DNA from: C-114 sp963719285
GTDB taxonomy: Bacteria > Chloroflexota > Limnocylindria > Limnocylindrales > CSP1-4
NCBI GenBank assembly: GCA_963719285.1
Contig: CAVRBO010000004.1
Coordinates: forward strand, 62,001-126,000
Direction: 5' to 3'
DNA: 64,000 bases
Part shown: positions 37,473 through 46,913 of the stretch, in pieces
How positions within the stretch are numbered: position 1 is the stretch's first letter
Layout: every line of letters begins with the position of its first letter
Program-made: the position numbers and the translations under genes
Notes under the pieces: model-generated
What the model saw: only the letters and a program-made list of their open reading frames with translations
The model's database searches: none
What the model was told of the DNA's origin: nothing

Positions 37473-38285
37473 ATGGACGACGACGGACGCGGAGGACCCG
37501 GAGAGCCGGGCGCGAGGCCACGCGGCCCCGAGGGCAGCGACTATGGCCGGACGTTCGACGAGGATCGGAGCGGCGCCCTGCGCGATGCGCCACCGTCGAT
37601 CCTGGAGCCGATCGCCGCGGACGCACCGGTCAGCGGTCATCGCCCGGGTCCCGAACAGCCCGTCGCCCTCGCGGCCGACGCGCCCGAGCACGACTTCGGG
37701 GCGGCCAGGGGCATCATCGTGCCGGCCCTCCGACCGGTCGGGACCCAGGGCCGGCCGATCTCGACCCTCCACGGCGGCGCCGCGGAAGGTCCGGCCTCCC
37801 ACGCCCAGCCGCTGCTCGACGAGGGGCCGTGCGGCCTCCCGGTCGTCTACACCATGCCGGCGACGGGCTTCGACGTCGTCGTGAACGGCGATCACCTCGC
37901 GTCGTGGGGCGTGGCGATCGATGCCGTGCAGGACGCCGCGATCGTCAATCTCCGCGCCTGGTCGGCGGGGGCGCCCTGGACCGACGAGGTCTCCGGCGAC
38001 CGGCGACTGCTCTCGTCGGACACCGGCGAGGGCAGCGACGCGGCCCGGATCCTCCTCCCGGAGGTGCGCGAGCATCTCGTCCATGAGCTCGGCTCGACCG
38101 GTCGGGTCCTCGTCGGCCTGCCTGAGCGGCACCTGCTCGTGGCGGGCACGCTGCGACCGGACGACACGGCGTTCGCGGCGCTCTTCGCCGAGTTCGTCCT
38201 CGAGCAGTCCGGCGGGGCGGACGAGCCGATCGACCGGCGGGTGTTCGAACTGGTCGACGGCCAGCTCGTCGACTTCGCGGGTTGA
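37473..38285 (+). CDS. DUF1444-like protein
   Basis: 270 residues. N-terminal ~60 residues are disordered, Gly/Pro/Asp-rich. The core (LPVVYTMPATGFDVVVNGDH, then WGVAIDAVQDAAIVNLRAW) and ILLPEVREHLVHELGSTGRV then GLPERHLLVAGTL resemble the DUF1444 family, of unknown function. Its stop overlaps the start of the next crotonase gene (TTGA), so the two are coupled. Confidence 0.65.
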   Translation: MDDDGRGGPGEPGARPRGPEGSDYGRTFDEDRSGALRDAPPSILEPIAADAPVSGHRPGPEQPVALAADAPEHDFGAARGIIVPALRPVGTQGRPISTLHGGAAEGPASHAQPLLDEGPCGLPVVYTMPATGFDVVVNGDHLASWGVAIDAVQDAAIVNLRAWSAGAPWTDEVSGDRRLLSSDTGEGSDAARILLPEVREHLVHELGSTGRVLVGLPERHLLVAGTLRPDDTAFAALFAEFVLEQSGGADEPIDRRVFELVDGQLVDFAG

Positions 38286-39071
38286 CCGAGGGCGCCGAGA
38301 CCGTCCGGGTCGAGGTCGGCGACGGCCTCGCGACCGTCACCCTGGCCCGGCCGGAGGCGCTCAACGCGCTGGACCGGCCGATGAAGACGGCACTCCTTGG
38401 CCGCATTGAGGCGGGTCGGGCGCGACCGGGAGATCCGGGCCGTGATCCTGACCGGTGAAGGCCGGGCGTTCTGCGCCGGCCAGGACCTCAAGGAGCCTTT
38501 CGGTGGCGACGACCCGTCGCTGGAGGAGGAGATCCGCGACCGCTACAACCCGCTGATCCTGGCCCTCCGACGACTGCCGAAGCCGGTGATCGGTGCGATC
38601 AACGGCGTCGCGGCCGGAGCGGGGTGTTCGCTCGCCCTTGCGTGCGACCTGCGGATCGCGTCCGAGGGCGCGTCGTTCGTGCTGGCCTTCACGCGGGTTG
38701 GCCTGGTGCCGGACAGCGGCGCGTCCTGGTTCCTGCCCCGGCTGGTCGGGAGTGCCCGGGCCGCGGAACTGGCGCTGCTCGGCGACCCGCTGAACGCCAC
38801 GGACGCAGAACGGATCGGGCTCGTGAGCCGGGTCGTGGCCCTGGATCTGCTGATGACCGAGGCGCGGGCGCTCGCGGTCCGCCTGGCGACGGGCGCCCCG
38901 AGCGCGCTCGCCCTTACCAAGCGCGCCCTGGCCTTCGCCGAGACCTCGACCCTCGAAGCGGCGCTCGACCACGAGGCGTACCTCCAGGGTATCGCCGGTG
39001 GCACCGCCGACTTCGCCGAGGGCAGCGCCGCCTTCCGGGAGAAGCGGCCCCCACGGTTCACCGGGGAGTAG
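38282..39071 (+). CDS. Enoyl-CoA hydratase (PaaG/PaaF-like), one apparent frameshift
   Basis: TTG 38282 overlaps the previous stop. The first ~40 residues (VEVGDGLATVTLARPEALNA) read in one frame; the rest (RDREIRAVILTGEGRAFCAG, then VIGAINGVAAGAGCSLALAC and FTRVGLVPDSGASWFLPR) reads in the next. Deleting one T of the TT at 38396-38397 restores LLAALRRV. VGLVPDSGASWFLPRLVG is characteristic of PaaG-type isomerases, in which the second Glu is replaced by Asp. Directly upstream of paaA, so a role in the ring-opening/isomerisation steps of phenylacetate degradation is likely. Confidence 0.85.
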
Positions 39072-39126
39072 CTCCTCGCTATGCCCAGCGTGCCGCGGCC
39101 GATCGCGGCCCGTCACCCGACGCCGG

Positions 39127-39155
39127 TTGACGCACCGGCCGGGGCCGCGTAGCGT
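39127..39155 (+). promoter_or_regulatory. Promoter of paaABC, probable leaderless mRNA
   Basis: TTGACG (39127-39132), 17 bases, TAGCGT (39150-39155), six bases, ATG 39162. The best -35/-10 pair among the short-leader genes; no Shine-Dalgarno precedes paaA. Confidence 0.65.
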
Positions 39156-39161
39156 CAGGCC

Positions 39162-40157
39162 ATGACCGACCCGCTGTCGCTCGATCCAGTCCTGCCGGTC
39201 ACCGAGCGCTCGTCCGGGCGGCTCGAGTTCCAGCCCGGCATGTCGGACGACGAGCGGTTCGCCCGGTTCGAGGCCCACGTCCACGGTGGCGGCAAGGTCG
39301 AGGCGACCGACTGGATGCCCGACGAGTACCGCGTCGGCGTGCTGCGCTTCGTCGAGATGCATGCGAACAGCGAACTGATGGGCGTCCTGCCCGAGCGCGA
39401 ATGGATCCTCCGCGCGCCGACGCTCCGCCGCAAGCTCGCCCTGACCTCGAAGGTCCAGGACGAGGTGGGCCACGCCCAATTGCTCTATCGCGTCGCCGAG
39501 GACCTCGGCAAGCCGCGCGAGCGGATGGTCCAGGACCTGCTCGACGGGAAGACGAAGTTCCACAACGTCTTCCACTACCCGACGCGCTCGTGGGCCGACA
39601 TCGGGATCATCGCCTGGCTCGTCGACGCGGCAGCGATCGTGGCCCAGCAGGCACTGCGCGACTCGAGCTACGCGCCTTACGCCCGGACGATGCGCAAGAT
39701 CTGCTGGGAGGAGTCCGTCCACATCATGCACGGCCGCGACGTGGTCGTGACCATGGTCAACGGCACCGCCATGCAGCGCGACATGATCCAGGAGGCGCTC
39801 GACCGGTGGTGGGGTCCGCTCATGCAGATGCACGGCCCGCGGACCCCGCGCGAGAAGGACCGCGACATCTACTGGCGGGTGAAGGCCAAGACTTCCGAGG
39901 AGCTGCGCCAGGAGTTCCTGACGATCTACGTGCCGCGGTTGCTCGAGCTCGGGCTGACGATCCCCGATCCGGAGCTCCGCTATAGCGCCACGGACGCGGC
40001 GTGGCACTACACCGAGCCGGATTGGAACGAGCTCCGGACCGTCGTCACGAACCACGGCCCGAAGTCGCAGGAGCGGCTCGACTTCCGACGCCTCAACTGG
40101 GCCTCCACGGCCTGGGTCCGCGAGACGATCCTCGCGGCACCGGTCGCGGCCGCCTGA
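39162..40157 (+). CDS. paaA: PaaA, catalytic subunit of phenylacetyl-CoA epoxidase
   Basis: Di-iron monooxygenase subunit that epoxidises phenylacetyl-CoA. 331 residues. Carboxylate-bridged iron ligands are seen in LTSKVQDEVGHAQLLYRVAE (E-x2-H) and CWEESVHIMHGRDVV (E-x2-H). LDPEREWIL-like and RTPREKDRDIYWRVK segments match PaaA. First of four adjacent paa genes with 4-50 base gaps or overlaps. Confidence 0.95.
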   Translation: MTDPLSLDPVLPVTERSSGRLEFQPGMSDDERFARFEAHVHGGGKVEATDWMPDEYRVGVLRFVEMHANSELMGVLPEREWILRAPTLRRKLALTSKVQDEVGHAQLLYRVAEDLGKPRERMVQDLLDGKTKFHNVFHYPTRSWADIGIIAWLVDAAAIVAQQALRDSSYAPYARTMRKICWEESVHIMHGRDVVVTMVNGTAMQRDMIQEALDRWWGPLMQMHGPRTPREKDRDIYWRVKAKTSEELRQEFLTIYVPRLLELGLTIPDPELRYSATDAAWHYTEPDWNELRTVVTNHGPKSQERLDFRRLNWASTAWVRETILAAPVAAA

Positions 40158-40165
40158 CCGGCGCC

Positions 40166-40519
40166 ATGCCGAAGCGGGCCGACCGCACGGAGCCACCTGC
40201 CCCCGAACGCCGACTCGAACCCTGGGAAGTCTTCCGGCGCGAGCGCCCGGGCGACCCGATGGTCCACGGCGGATCGGTCATGGCACCCGATGCCGAGCTG
40301 GCGCGCCACTACGCCCGCGAGATGTTCGGCCGTCGGCAGGAGAGCGAACGCCTGTGGATCGTCCGGCGGTCAGATATCGGCGATCTCCACGACATGGACC
40401 TGCTCCATCCGCCGCTCGATCGCTCGTACAAGAAGCCCGGTGGCTACGTGATGCGCGACAAGCTCGCCGCAGCGAGGGCTCGGACCGGGCAGGCGAAGCC
40501 GAAGGCGCGCGAGGGATGA
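40166..40519 (+). CDS. paaB: PaaB, phenylacetyl-CoA epoxidase structural subunit
   Basis: 117 residues from ATG 40166. Core LEPWEVFRRERPGDPMVHGG, YAREMFGRRQESERLWIV and the C-terminal SYKKPGGYVMRDKL match PaaB, which bridges the catalytic complex. Slightly longer than the usual ~95 residues owing to a charged N-terminus. Four-base overlap with paaC (ATGA). Confidence 0.94.
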   Translation: MPKRADRTEPPAPERRLEPWEVFRRERPGDPMVHGGSVMAPDAELARHYAREMFGRRQESERLWIVRRSDIGDLHDMDLLHPPLDRSYKKPGGYVMRDKLAAARARTGQAKPKAREG

Positions 40520-41298
40520 CGGCCGGGGGCAAGCTCACCGCAGCGGCGCGCGAGGCGCTCGGTGGGTTGCTTCTCGCGCTCGCCGACGACGAACTCATCA
40601 TCGGCTACTGGGACAGCGAGTGGACCGGGATCGCGCCGCAGCTCGAGGAGGACGTGGCGATGTCCTCGCTCGCCACGGACGAACTCGGCCACGCCCGGGC
40701 GTTCTACACACTCCTGGGGGACCTGACCGGTCGGGACCCGGACGCGATCGCCTACGACCGTCCGGCCGAGGCGTTCCGGCACGCCCGGATCGTGGACCAC
40801 CCACGGACCGACTGGGCATTCTCCATCGCCCGCCGCTGGCTCTACGACACGGCCGACGCCGTCCGCCTGGAGGCGCTGGCCGAATCTGCGTACGAGCCGC
40901 TCGCCGAGCTCGTGGCGAAGGTCCGGCGCGAGGAGCGCTACCACGTGATGCACGCCGATGCGTGGCTGCGCCGCCTGGCCGGCGGCGACCCGGTCGCGCG
41001 CCGTCACCTCGAGCGGGGATGGGCGGCCCTCGTCGACGACGGCACGAGCGTCTTCGCGCCACTCCCCGGGGAGGCGGCACTCGTCGCGGCCCGGATCCTG
41101 CCCGTTCGCCTCGACCTGCTCGCCGAGCGCTGGACCGCCCAAGCCGACGCCGTCGCCGCGGAGCTCGGCCTCGCCCGCCCGGCGCCGACCGCTGCCTCAT
41201 CGCAGGCGCGCGGCCGCCTCGACCACTCGGCCGATTTCGCGTGGCTGTGGTCGGAGATCACGTCCGTCCGCCGGCTCGACCCGGCGGCCACCTGGTGA
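40516..41298 (+). CDS. paaC: PaaC, phenylacetyl-CoA epoxidase subunit
   Basis: 260 residues. Ferritin-like partner of PaaA: LLLALADDELIIGYWDSEWT, LATDELGHARAFYTLLGDL and REERYHVMHADAWL. In known enzymes PaaC keeps the fold but is structural rather than catalytic. Overlaps paaB and is followed by paaD after 47 bases. Confidence 0.94.
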   Translation: MTAGGKLTAAAREALGGLLLALADDELIIGYWDSEWTGIAPQLEEDVAMSSLATDELGHARAFYTLLGDLTGRDPDAIAYDRPAEAFRHARIVDHPRTDWAFSIARRWLYDTADAVRLEALAESAYEPLAELVAKVRREERYHVMHADAWLRRLAGGDPVARRHLERGWAALVDDGTSVFAPLPGEAALVAARILPVRLDLLAERWTAQADAVAAELGLARPAPTAASSQARGRLDHSADFAWLWSEITSVRRLDPAATW

Positions 41299-41333
41299 CC
41301 CCGAGGCCTGACCGAGAGTCCATCGGTCCGGGG

Positions 41334-41339
41334 TAGGAT
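41334..41339 (+). promoter_or_regulatory. -10 element, probable leaderless start
   Basis: TAGGAT, six bases, then ATG 41346 of paaD. This would allow separate expression of paaD. Confidence 0.4.
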
Positions 41340-41345
41340 TGCCCG

Positions 41346-41859
41346 ATGCACGCCCCAGCGATGCTCGCTCCTACGGACGTCGAAACCGTCTGGGCCGCCC
41401 TCGCGGAGATCCCGGACCCCGAGATCCCGACGATCTCGATCGTCGACCTCGGCGTCGTCCGGTCCGTGGATCTCTGCGACGACGGGGTTACGGTCGAACT
41501 GCTGCCGACGTTCGTCGGGCTGCCCGGCGCTCGAGGTCATCCGCGTGGCCGTGGAGGAGCGGCTGGCCGGTGTCCGCGAGCGGGTCGATGTCGTGTTCAG
41601 CTTCGCGGAACCGTGGACGACCGAGCGGATCAACGACCGTGGCCGGCTCGGGCTGATCGCCGGTGGGTTCGCGCCGCCGGCGCGCGACGGCGCGACGCGC
41701 GGTTCGGCGCCGATCGTGCCGCTCGACGTCCAGGTCGCGTGCCCGATGTGCGGTTCGCGCCGGACCCGCCTCGATAACGTCTTCGGTCCGACGCTGTGCC
41801 GGTCGATCCGCTACTGCCTCGACTGTCGCCAGCCCTTCGAAGGGTTCAAGGTGGTGTAA
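41346..41859 (+). CDS. paaD: PaaD, Fe-S/zinc maturation factor, one apparent frameshift
   Basis: PaaD belongs to the MIP18/SufT-like group and is needed to assemble the epoxidase. The N-terminal part (VWAALAEIPDPEIPTISIVD, ending VELLPTFVG) and the remainder (LEVIRVAVEERLAG, and the C-terminal zinc cluster CPMCGSRRTRLDN ... RYCLDCRQPFEGFK) are in adjacent frames. Removing one G of the GGG at 41517-41519 gives the expected TFVGCPALEVIRVAV. Stop at 41859 is two bases before the next start. paaE, the reductase subunit, is not in the window. Confidence 0.9.
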
Positions 41860-41861
41860 CG

Positions 41862-44042
41862 ATGGCCGACGAGAAGACGGGCACCCCGCCGACCCCACCC
41901 GCCGCACCGGCCGAGCCGCCAGCCGCGCCTGCTTCGGCCGCGCCTGCGCCGGCCGCGCCAGCGCCGGCGGCACCGGCCCAGCCGGCGGCCGCTCCTCCGC
42001 CCGGGAGCGCGACGCTGCCCCCCGGGCCACCTGCGACGCCCGCTGCACCTCCCGCGGGTCCGCCACCCAACCAGGCACCCGATGACCCGCGCTGGCCGGC
42101 CGGTCTCGAGTGGCCCGTGACGCCACCGCCCCCGCCGCGCCCCGGCGCGCCCGCGGGACCGCCTCCCCAGGGCGCACCTCGACCGGCTGCCCCGCCCGCC
42201 CCGCCGGCCGGTGGCCCCCCTCCGGCACCACCGCCCGCGAGTGCCCCGCCCGCGAGTGCCGCGCCCGCGGCTGCCCCGCCCGCCCCGCCGGCCGGTGGCC
42301 CCCCTCCGGCACCACCGGCTCAGCCGCCGGCTGCCCCAGCCGCCCCGCCGGCCGGTGGCCCCCCTCCGGCACCGCCGGCCGCGCCGGCTCAACCGCAGGC
42401 CGGACCTCCGCCGGCGCCTCCCGGCCCGCCCCCCACCGCTCCACCCAACGATCCGCGCTGGCCCGCCGGCTTCGAGTGGCCGGTGACTCCGCCGCCGCCG
42501 CCGCGACCGGGCGCACCGGCAGGTCCGCCACCGGCGGCTCGCCCAGCCGGCCCGCCCCCGGCCGCCCCAGCCGGGCCGCCGCCGGCCGCCCCGCCGCCGC
42601 CCGCCGCACCCCCGGCGCAGGCACAACCTGCGCCGGCTCCTCCGCCCCCGGCTGCCGCGCCAACCGCGGCCCCGGCCCCGCCGCCGGCCGTAGACGCGCC
42701 ACCGGTGGCCCCACCCCCGCCAGCCGCGGCCCCGGCGCCTGAAGCACCCCCCGCTGCCTCGGCCCCTGCGCCGGCCGCCCCGGTCCCGGCCGCCCCGGTC
42801 CCGGCCGCCCCGGCTCCGCCGCCAGCCCCTGCCGCACCGCCCGCCGCCCCGGGCCCGCCGCCAAAGCCGGCTCCGTTCACGGTGGCGATCATCGGAGCCG
42901 GAACCATGGGTACCGGCATCGCCCAGGTCGCGCTTCTCAATGGGCATCCCGTGCGCCTGGTCGACACCGATCCGGCCGCGTTCGACCGGGCGCGCCAGCA
43001 CATCGGTCAGGCCGTCGCGGGCATCGCCACCAAGCGTGGCCTCTCCGGCGACCAGCTGAACGGGGCCGTCAACAACGTCCTCTCTCGCCTCACAACGGCG
43101 GCCGATCCGGCAACCGCGATCGAGGGTGCCGCCCTGGCCATCGAGGCCGTGGCCGAGGACCTTGCCTCCAAGCAGGCCGTCTTCCAGGCGCTGGCAGCCG
43201 CGTCGCCGAACGCGATCCTCGCCACCAACACGAGCGCTCTGTCGGTCGCGGCGATCGCGAGCGTCGCCGAGAAGCCGGGCCGGGTCGTCGGTCTCCACTT
43301 CTTCAACCCGGTTCCGGCGATGGCGCTCGTGGAGGTCGTGGCGGCCGCCACGACGGATCCGGCCGCTGCCGCGAACGTCGCGCGCGTCGTCACGGGCTGG
43401 GGCAAGACACCCGTCCGGAGTACCGATTCACCGGGCTTCATCGTCAACCGGATCAACCGTCCGTTCACGATCGAAGCGTTGCGGATGATCGACGAGAAGC
43501 TGACGACCGCCACGCGGATCGACCAGGCGATGAAGACCATCGGCTTCCCGATGGGCCCATTCGAACTCATGGACCTGATAGGGCTCGACATCAACCTGGC
43601 CTCCACGCGTGCCATCTACGACGGGTTCGGCCAGGCGCCACGCTTCCTGCCGTCGCCCACCCTGGAGCGCCTCGTCGCCGAGGGGACCCTGGGCCGGAAG
43701 ACCGGATCCGGGTTCTACAACTACGACGCGGCCGGCAAGAAGGCCGACCTCGTCACGGGCCTGCCCGGGGGCGACGTTCCCGAGTTCGGCATGGGCAGCG
43801 TCACCGAGCGGATCCTCCACGGCATCGTCAACGAAGCCTACCGGGCGCTCGGCGATGGAGTCGCCAGCGAGGCCGACATCGACACCGCGCTCAAGCTCGG
43901 CGCAGGGCATCCACTCGGGCCGTTCGAGCGCGCCGCCCGCCTCGGCGGACCGGCGTCGGTCGTGTCCGCCCTGAACCGTCTCAGTGCGGCGTACGGTCCG
44001 GCCTTTGAGCCTGCGCCACAGCTCCTCAAGACCATCGGCTAG
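41862..44042 (+). CDS. 3-hydroxyacyl-CoA dehydrogenase with long Pro/Ala-rich N-terminus
   Basis: 726 residues. Residues ~1-342 are almost only Pro, Ala and Gly, with a near-duplicate block (DPRWPAGLEWPVTPPPPPRP near 75 and DPRWPAGFEWPVTPPPPPRP near 205). Residues ~343-726 are a complete NAD-dependent 3-hydroxyacyl-CoA dehydrogenase: VAIIGAGTMGTGIAQVAL, GLHFFNPVPAMALVEVV with the catalytic His, DSPGFIVNRI and MGPFELMDLIGLDIN, then a second C-terminal domain copy. The enzyme half resembles PaaH/PaaC-type dehydrogenases. The extension has no signal peptide or membrane helix and is probably disordered. It follows paaD by two bases. Confidence 0.9.
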   Translation: MADEKTGTPPTPPAAPAEPPAAPASAAPAPAAPAPAAPAQPAAAPPPGSATLPPGPPATPAAPPAGPPPNQAPDDPRWPAGLEWPVTPPPPPRPGAPAGPPPQGAPRPAAPPAPPAGGPPPAPPPASAPPASAAPAAAPPAPPAGGPPPAPPAQPPAAPAAPPAGGPPPAPPAAPAQPQAGPPPAPPGPPPTAPPNDPRWPAGFEWPVTPPPPPRPGAPAGPPPAARPAGPPPAAPAGPPPAAPPPPAAPPAQAQPAPAPPPPAAAPTAAPAPPPAVDAPPVAPPPPAAAPAPEAPPAASAPAPAAPVPAAPVPAAPAPPPAPAAPPAAPGPPPKPAPFTVAIIGAGTMGTGIAQVALLNGHPVRLVDTDPAAFDRARQHIGQAVAGIATKRGLSGDQLNGAVNNVLSRLTTAADPATAIEGAALAIEAVAEDLASKQAVFQALAAASPNAILATNTSALSVAAIASVAEKPGRVVGLHFFNPVPAMALVEVVAAATTDPAAAANVARVVTGWGKTPVRSTDSPGFIVNRINRPFTIEALRMIDEKLTTATRIDQAMKTIGFPMGPFELMDLIGLDINLASTRAIYDGFGQAPRFLPSPTLERLVAEGTLGRKTGSGFYNYDAAGKKADLVTGLPGGDVPEFGMGSVTERILHGIVNEAYRALGDGVASEADIDTALKLGAGHPLGPFERAARLGGPASVVSALNRLSAAYGPAFEPAPQLLKTIG

Positions 44043-44138
44043 CATCCGCTAGCATTGACCGCCAGGGTGCGGCGGGCCGGTCCGCCGTGCGCAGGGATGT
44101 CCCACCGCATGATGCGTCCCAGGGCTCGAGGAGGAACC

Positions 44139-44798
44139 ATGACCCGAACAGCGCGGCCTGTATTAGGTTCGATCGTCAGCGCGATCATGCTGGTGGTCCT
44201 GATCGTGGCCTGCGGGAGCAGCGCCACGCCGGCGCCGCCCAGCCAGGCTCCCGGCGCGACGGCTCCCGCCAGCGGCGCTCCGAACGCGTCCGACCCACTC
44301 GGCGGCCTCGGAGGCCTGTTCGGCTCCCTTGGCCTGGGAGGGTCCTTCGGACTCGGCAATCTCCTGCATGGGGCTCCGGACCTGGAGGCCGTCCTGCCGG
44401 CCGAGCTGTGCGGGGCCCCCACGCTCAAGTTCAGCTTCGGCGGGGCGAGCTTCGGAGCAGCGGCCGGCCAGATCCCGGCCTTCTACGGCGACTTCGTCGG
44501 GGCGACCGGCAAGTCCATGGCCGACGTCTCGTTCGCGTCCGCGTCGTCGACCTCAAGCGACACGTGCCCGGACATCACCGCGTTCAAGGTCAACGGCCTC
44601 GATGAGAACGCGCTCAAGGGCTTCTACACGACGATGGAGACGAGCGACGGCAACTCGCCGACCGATGCGTCCATCGGCGGCAAGAACGTCGTCAAGACGA
44701 CCGATGACAGCTACGCCTACTTCAAGGGCGACACGGTCTTCGTGGTCGACGCCAGCTCGGACGATGAGGCCGCGGTGGGGCTCCAGGCTCTTCCGTAA
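44139..44798 (+). CDS. Secreted lipoprotein of unknown function
   Basis: 219 residues from ATG 44139, with GAGGAGG six bases upstream. Signal peptide then lipobox LIVACGSS, a Pro/Ala/Ser tether, a Gly/Leu-rich stretch (GGLGGLFGSLGLGGSFGLGN), and a small soluble domain with two cysteines (ELCGAP; SDTCPD). No family recognised. It interrupts the acyl-CoA block and is closed by a strong hairpin. Confidence 0.75.
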   Translation: MTRTARPVLGSIVSAIMLVVLIVACGSSATPAPPSQAPGATAPASGAPNASDPLGGLGGLFGSLGLGGSFGLGNLLHGAPDLEAVLPAELCGAPTLKFSFGGASFGAAAGQIPAFYGDFVGATGKSMADVSFASASSTSSDTCPDITAFKVNGLDENALKGFYTTMETSDGNSPTDASIGGKNVVKTTDDSYAYFKGDTVFVVDASSDDEAAVGLQALP

Positions 44799-44819
44799 GC
44801 TCGAACCCGCGACTCCGAT

Positions 44820-44849
44820 CGACGACCCCGGCTTCGGCCGGGGTCGTCG
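44820..44849 (+). terminator. Strong hairpin with TTCG tetraloop
   Basis: 13 perfect base pairs (CGACGACCCCGGC at 44820-44832 with GCCGGGGTCGTCG at 44837-44849) closed by TTCG, 22 bases after the lipoprotein stop. No T run follows, as with other terminators here. Confidence 0.75.
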
Positions 44850-44894
44850 GCGTTCACGCCCGTACAATCCATCCGTGACTCGAGACCTCGACCC

Positions 44895-46124
<1,230 letters not shown>

Positions 46125-46145
46125 GGCGCGACCCAGGGGCCTCGC

Positions 46146-46490
46146 TGCACGCTCAGCGTGCCAACCAGCGAACGAGGGCCGTCCGAGGGCCGCCGGGCCT
46201 GCGTTTCGCACGCCAGGCGTGCTAGGAGCGAGGTTGCAGACCGTTTCCAAGGCCGCCCGATCTCCGGTTGGCACGCTCGCCGTGCGAGGGCGATCGGCTC
46301 CGGCCCGCCCCTCGCCGTCTTGTGCACCCGGCGTGCGATCCGATCGAAAGGCCGGGAGTCCGACCCGGAAATGTGCGCCTGGCGTGCAGAACGACCGCCC
46401 GCGGCCTGATTCGTGCTCAGGATGCGCACCCAGGGTGCAAGCTGATCGCTGAACCGAGCCCGCCCCGGTCGTAGTGCACGTCCGGTGCAC
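46146..46490. repeat. Array of seven regularly spaced degenerate palindromes
   Basis: Seven copies of a 13-18-bp inverted repeat close to TGCACSC-nn-GGCGTGCNA. Core positions: 46147-46161, 46208-46222, 46271-46285, 46324-46336, 46375-46387, 46426-46438 and 46474-46490. Unit-to-unit distances are 61, 63, 51, 51, 51 and 52 bases. Sequence between the palindromes is not conserved. No convincing gene lies here: the open frames on either strand owe their repeated residues to the palindromes, and the changing spacing would break a coding repeat. Arms and spacing are conserved, exact sequence is not. Function unknown. Confidence 0.8.
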
Positions 46491-46531
46491 AAAGGAGCCG
46501 CCGCCCACCCTCCCGGGGACTGGTGGCGCCT

Positions 46532-46745
46532 TCAGATCTCGCCCAGGACCTCCGGGGCCGCGTCGGGGTTGCGCTTTCCGGCGAAGGGAGGCTCGTCGAC
46601 CAGGTCGTCCTCTTCCCAGGCCGGCTCGACGGTGTCATGGTGGCGTTCCCGGCCTGCCTCGCGGCGGTCGTGACGCGGAGGTTCTCGATCGGCAGGATCC
46701 GCCGCCCACGGGAGCGCTCGTTTGATCCTTGGCCAGGATGGACAT
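46532..46745 (-). CDS. Possible small acidic protein, disrupted
   Basis: Low-confidence reading. ATG 46745 has GAGGAG five bases upstream and starts MSILAKDQTSAPVGGG. A plausible continuation (ILPIENLRVTTAARQAGNAT) is in the next frame and an acidic C-terminus (EEDDLVDEPPFAGKRNPDAA, ending at a TGA at 46532) in the third. Two single-base errors would give a protein of ~70 residues. Alternatively only the last frame, from ATG 46816, is translated. No family recognised. Confidence 0.3.
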
Positions 46746-46913
46746 CGGGTCTCCTCGGCGGTCGATGCCTGCCGGAACAGCGGGCTCAAAGCGAACGCTA
46801 GTCTTGGAACGGTCATGGCCCGGTCAATGGCTGTGAGGATGTCGACGCATCAGGACAGTCACGCCTCACGCGGCCGCCCCAGAACCGCGTGGGCGCTCGG
46901 GGAGCCGTGGTCG

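Noticed and set aside
46219..46452. Coding repeat with a 17-residue period (CAPGVQNDR-type)
   Set aside because: The periodicity is forced by the DNA palindromes and appears in several frames on both strands; unit lengths of 61, 63 and 52 break any frame.
46146..46490. CRISPR array
   Set aside because: Repeats are only 13-18 bp, palindromic and degenerate, spacing changes from 61 to 51 bp, and no cas gene is present.
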